From Mesorhizobium sp. (lineage in GTDB: Bacteria; Pseudomonadota; Alphaproteobacteria; Rhizobiales; Rhizobiaceae), in the NCBI GenBank assembly GCA_004017275.1, contig SAKE01000002.1, forward strand, positions 313,411 to 377,410: DNA of 64,000 nucleotides, in the 5' to 3' direction. The notes below the pieces were generated by a model. That model worked only from the letters and a program-made list of their open reading frames with translations. It was not told the DNA's origin and ran no database searches. Below, piece after piece: positions 61,033 to 64,000 of the stretch; within the stretch, counting starts at the first letter, position 1, and every line of letters begins with the position of its first letter. Both the position numbers and the translations under genes were made by a program.

Positions 61033-61492
61033 CCTTACCCCCGCCAATGCTTGCCGCGCTTTTGTGCGCGGTTATCCGGCTTCTGCGCCTCCCATGATGA
61101 ATCGACTGTTGACGGCGGGGCTTCAACTCCACACAACCTGAAAGTGTGGTTAAGACGTTGTTGCCGGAAGCCACGGACTGAGGCCGTTGTTGCTGCTCGG
61201 TTTTTCGCTGCCTCCGAAATGCGAATGCCGCTTGCCCTTGCTTTACAGCCGGATTGCTATATAGACGCCCGCAATCTGCCGGTCCTTGCTGGGGGCTGAA
61301 CGGAGGGCCGGAGGTTTTCTCGAAAACCTTCGTGTGAAGCCAGAAGTGCTTCCGCCTCCCGTGTCTCCGCTCTCGACCGTCTCGTTATGCTCCTTTCTTC
61401 CCCGTACCCTTCGAGGGTTTGCGGGTCAGAGAAGTTGCAGAGGCTTTTGCCGCCGGGAACCGGGAGAGAAACGAAGAAAGGCATAAGACATA
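61033..61492 (+). other. rpsF leader region with hairpin
   Basis: 460 bp between the divergent VWA-protein gene and rpsF. AGGTTTTC (61312-61319) and GAAAACCT (61322-61329) form a perfect hairpin in the likely 5' leader, and GC-rich GGAGGGCCGG lies before it. Leaders of rpsF operons often bind S6:S18 for feedback control; whether this one carries that motif was not established. CTATAT at 61256-61261 could be a -10, but no well-spaced -35 was found. Confidence 0.45.
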
Positions 61493-61993
61493 ATGGCTCT
61501 TTACGAACATGTGTTTCTTGCCCGGCAGGACCTCTCGCAGCAGCAGGTCGATGCGCTTGTCGAACAGTACAAGGGTGTCATCTCCGCGAATGGCGGGTCC
61601 GTCGGCCGGGTCGAGAACTGGGGACTGAAGTCCCTCACCTACCGGGTCAACAAGAACCGGAAGGCTTACTACACGCTGATGGACCTGAACTGCCCAGCGG
61701 CCGCGCTCAACGAGATGGAGCGCCAGATGGGCCTGTCCGAAGACGTGCTGCGTTTCCTGACCATCAAGGTCGAAGCGCATGAGGAAGGCCCCTCGGCCAT
61801 GATGCAGAAGCGCGAAGAGCGCTCGGAACGCGGCGGCTTCGGCGACCGCGACCGTGGCGATCGTGGCCCGCGCTCGTTCGGTGACCGTGATCGCGGCGAC
61901 CGTGGCGATCGTCCGCCGCGCTCGTTCGGCGACGCTGGTGCCGATCGTGGTCCGCGCCGTCCGCGCGAAGGCTTTGAAGGGGGTGCAGAATAA
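61493..61993 (+). CDS. rpsF: 30S ribosomal protein S6
   Basis: A 166-aa S6 protein. [30 protein letters not shown] and [28 protein letters not shown] are canonical. The C-terminus is extended by an arginine/glycine/aspartate-rich tail (about residues 110-166, with repeated DRGDRG and PRSFGD) as in many alphaproteobacteria. The stop overlaps the rpsR start (TAATG). Confidence 0.97.
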   Translation: MALYEHVFLARQDLSQQQVDALVEQYKGVISANGGSVGRVENWGLKSLTYRVNKNRKAYYTLMDLNCPAAALNEMERQMGLSEDVLRFLTIKVEAHEEGPSAMMQKREERSERGGFGDRDRGDRGPRSFGDRDRGDRGDRPPRSFGDAGADRGPRRPREGFEGGAE

Positions 61994-62241
61994 TGGTCGA
62001 CATCAACCAGATCCCGACCCGGCGCCCGTTCCATCGCCGCCGCAAGACCTGCCCGTTCTCGGGCGCCAACGCGCCCAAGATCGATTACAAGGACGTGCGT
62101 CTCCTGCAGCGCTACATTTCAGAGCGCGGCAAGATCGTGCCGTCGCGCATCACCGCCGTCAGCCAGAAGAAGCAGCGCGAACTCGCCAAGGCGATCAAGC
62201 GCGCCCGCTTCCTCGGCCTGCTGCCCTACGTGGTTCGCTAA
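61993..62241 (+). CDS. rpsR: 30S ribosomal protein S18
   Basis: An 82-aa S18. [70 protein letters not shown] is highly conserved. The cysteine in TCPFS is a remnant of the zinc-type motif. S18 heterodimerises with S6 in the 30S platform. Downstream a GC-rich hairpin (62252-62271) precedes rplI. Confidence 0.98.
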   Translation: MVDINQIPTRRPFHRRRKTCPFSGANAPKIDYKDVRLLQRYISERGKIVPSRITAVSQKKQRELAKAIKRARFLGLLPYVVR

Positions 62242-62251
62242 TATCTCCAAT

Positions 62252-62271
62252 GCGGGCGGCTCGCCGCCCGC
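62252..62271. other. GC-rich hairpin between rpsR and rplI
   Basis: GCGGGCGGC and GCCGCCCGC form a perfect 9-bp stem around TC (loop effectively four bases). No T run follows. It sits in the 218-bp rpsR-rplI spacer and may reduce read-through or mark a processing site. Confidence 0.45.
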
Positions 62272-62459
62272 TTCCTCCCACGGCGACGGGCGCCGCAGGG
62301 GTGAACGTCAAATCCCGGGTTGAGGCCAAAGCCTCTAACTGCCGCGACAGGCAGGACAGCGACACCAGCGCCCCAGGCGCTCAAGCTTCCTGACCTGTTC
62401 CAGAGACATTCGGCGTCGATCTCAACGATCGATTGGCGCCCAACCGAAGGAACAAAACC

Positions 62460-63044
62460 ATGGAAGTCATTCTTCTCGAACGCGTTTCCCGCCTCGGCCA
62501 GATGGGCGATACCGTCAAGGTCAAGGACGGCTTTGCCCGTAACTTCCTGCTGCCGCAGGGCAAGGCGCTGCGTGCCAACGAAGCCAACAAGAAGAAGTTC
62601 GAGGGCCAGCGCGCCCAGCTCGAAGCCCGCAACCTCGAGCGCAAGTCGGAAGCCGCCCAGGTCGCCGAAAAGCTCGACGGCAAGAGCTTCATCGCCGTTC
62701 GCTCCGCGGGTGAAACCGGCCAGCTTTACGGTTCCGTTTCGACCCGCGACATCGCCGACCTGCTGACGGCGGAAGGTTTCTCGATCAACCGCAACCAGAT
62801 CCTGCTCAACCAGCCGATCAAGACCATCGGTCTCACCAATGTGGCGATCGCGCTGCATCCGGAAGTCGAAGTCACCATCACGCTCAACATCGCCCGTACG
62901 GCCGACGAAGCCGAACGCCAGGCCAAGGGCGAGACGCTGACCACCGCCGAAGCCATCTATGGCGACGACATCAACGACAATGCCCGGCCGGAAAACTTCT
63001 TCGACCCGAACACCGAGTTCGAAGGCGGCGAAGACAACGCCTGA
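62460..63044 (+). CDS. rplI: 50S ribosomal protein L9
   Basis: A 194-aa L9. [37 protein letters not shown] is the N-terminal rRNA-binding domain; the long central helix ([24 protein letters not shown]) and the C-terminal domain ([14 protein letters not shown]...[21 protein letters not shown]) follow. A 45-residue acidic alphaproteobacterial tail ends the protein. The ATG at 62460 fits; nine codons upstream are not needed. Confidence 0.97.
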   Translation: MEVILLERVSRLGQMGDTVKVKDGFARNFLLPQGKALRANEANKKKFEGQRAQLEARNLERKSEAAQVAEKLDGKSFIAVRSAGETGQLYGSVSTRDIADLLTAEGFSINRNQILLNQPIKTIGLTNVAIALHPEVEVTITLNIARTADEAERQAKGETLTTAEAIYGDDINDNARPENFFDPNTEFEGGEDNA

Positions 63045-63366
63045 TCGTACGTCGCAAGGGGATTGGAGCCTTGCTCCGATCTCGATTGGAGCTGTGCTCT
63101 GATCCCGAATGAAGCGTTGCTTCGATCACTTTACCGTCATCCAGCCATGCTGGACCAACGCCCGGGCCTCTCGCCCGGGCTTTTTTGTGCCAAATGGAAC
63201 TTTTCGAACCCCTATATATTGTTGCAGACTATGGTGTCGCGCGTCCTTTGGCCGCGCTAACTTAGCTGTGCGACTTCGGTTTCGGCGCAAGACCTCCGGC
63301 GAAATCGATCTCGATTTTCGGGTCACGCGCCGAGACAGCCTGTCTGGCCGAGAGGGGACATTGGTC
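63045..63366 (+). other. rplI-cfa intergenic region
   Basis: 322 bp. Contains the rplI terminator and, beyond it, an AT-rich patch (CCCTATATATT, 63210-63220) that may hold the cfa promoter. Three short near-repeats, each ending in GAT(C/T)C and related to GCTCCGATCTCGATTGGAGC, occur at about 63065-63125. No gene seen. Confidence 0.5.
63160..63186 (+). terminator. Rho-independent terminator of the rpsF-rpsR-rplI unit
   Basis: GCCCGGGC (63160-63167) pairs with GCCCGGGC (63173-63180) around CTCTC, followed by TTTTTT. Confidence 0.92.
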
Positions 63367-64000
63367 ATGAATATTCTGTTGAAGCGCGTTCTCGACCGGC
63401 TGGTGCGCACCGGCAACCTCAAGGTAACCGGCCCCAAGGGCACGGCAGTGGTTTTCGGCGACGGCAGCGGCGAACCGGTGCACATGCACATCAAGACCGC
63501 GCATGCCGAGCGTGCCATCACCTTCGATCCGATGCTGGCGGTGCCGGAATCCTACATGGACGGCGAACTCGACATTCTCGAAGGTGGCGTACTAGGTGTG
63601 ATGCGCATAGCCTTCCAGAACATGGGCAGTGGCGGCATCGATGCCACCTGGTCGAAGGCCATCGAAGGCCTGCGCCACGCGCTCCGCCGCCTGCAGCAGA
63701 TCAACACTGCCGCGCGCTCGCGCCGCAACGTGCAGCGCCACTACGACCTGTCGGGCGACCTCTACCGGCTCTTCCTCGACGAGGACATGCAATATTCCTG
63801 CGCCTATTTCGAGCAACCGGACATGACGCTGGACGAAGCGCAGGCCGCCAAGAAGCGCCACATCGCCGCCAAGCTCCGGCTGAAGGCCGGCCAGACGGTG
63901 CTCGACATCGGCTCCGGCTGGGGTGGACTTGGCCTCTACCTCGCCAAGGCTTTCGACGTCGACGTGCAGGGCGTGACGTTGTCGACCGAGCAGCATGGCG
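63367..64000 (+). CDS. cfa: Cyclopropane-fatty-acyl-phospholipid synthase, 3' end beyond window
   Basis: The first 211 codons of a CFA/MMA synthase, which uses SAM to convert unsaturated acyl chains in membrane lipids into cyclopropane forms. The N-terminal lipid-binding domain (about 1-115) contains PESYMDGELDILEGG; QRHYDLSGDLYRLFLDEDMQYSCAYFEQPDMTLDEAQAAKKRHIAAKLRLKAGQTVLDIGSGWGGLGLYLA is the unmistakable catalytic start with the SAM motif. ATG at 63367. The frame is open to the right edge. Confidence 0.94.
   Translation, partial: MNILLKRVLDRLVRTGNLKVTGPKGTAVVFGDGSGEPVHMHIKTAHAERAITFDPMLAVPESYMDGELDILEGGVLGVMRIAFQNMGSGGIDATWSKAIEGLRHALRRLQQINTAARSRRNVQRHYDLSGDLYRLFLDEDMQYSCAYFEQPDMTLDEAQAAKKRHIAAKLRLKAGQTVLDIGSGWGGLGLYLAKAFDVDVQGVTLSTEQHG

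Noticed and set aside
63196..63223. GGAAC...TGTT resembling an EcfG promoter before cfa
   Set aside because: The spacer is 19 bp and the second box is TGTT, not CGTT; outside the accepted range.

Overview
The window is a contiguous, GC-rich piece of a Hyphomicrobiales (Rhizobiales) chromosome, most likely Mesorhizobium or a close relative in Phyllobacteriaceae. The pointers are a Ros/MucR regulator, DUF995 proteins, an Omp25/31-like porin, a uvrC-pgsA-moaD-moaE run, lptF-lptG-lptD-surA-pdxA-rsmA, fabD-fabG-acpP-fabF-mltG-yicC-gmk, and short palindromic intergenic elements of a type common in that group. No rRNA, tRNA, CRISPR array, prophage or transposase was seen. Both ends cut through genes (dpaL at the left, cfa at the right).

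Region 1 (1-13.9 kb) is mixed metabolism: diaminopropionate ammonia-lyase with a divergent Lrp regulator, a flavin monooxygenase, a molybdopterin oxidoreductase, an ABC-F ATPase, a Ros/MucR protein lacking zinc ligands, and a small system of a 2-oxoglutarate/Fe(II) oxygenase, an EamA exporter and a divergent LysR regulator. DinB, GST, ndk and a methyltransferase follow. Region 2 (13.9-27.4 kb) has a YbaY-META envelope protein, moaE-moaD-pgsA, uvrC coupled to a pteridine-reductase-like SDR, a porin behind a textbook EcfG-type promoter, a histone H1-like protein, several transporters, a TetR regulator with a perfect 20-bp operator, and rlmJ.

Region 3 (27.6-40.2 kb) is the most interesting part, a polysaccharide locus. 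UDP-xylose synthase and a UDP-pentose/hexose 4-epimerase supply nucleotide sugars. An ArnC-like GT2, a flippase-like membrane protein and a GT39 transferase look like a lipid-linked sugar decoration module. A cellulose-synthase-like GT2 stands divergent from a secreted GH26-like glycosidase. Interleaved are two paralogous lipoproteins with conserved upstream blocks and two DUF995 secreted proteins. The uxs and synthase promoters share a CTAATTT(T)AGTTGAC element. The locus resembles, by gene content, the uxs1/uxe arabinose-containing polysaccharide cluster of Sinorhizobium meliloti, but the accessory proteins have no assigned role.

Region 4 (40.3-64 kb) is core envelope and housekeeping: holC, pepA, the LPS export genes lptF/G/D, a SurA-like chaperone, pdxA, rsmA, gmk, yicC, mltG, the fatty-acid genes (with an orphan ribbon-helix-helix antitoxin-like gene between fabD and fabG), an LTA-synthase-like sulfatase, a TadG-like von Willebrand protein, rpsF-rpsR-rplI and cfa.
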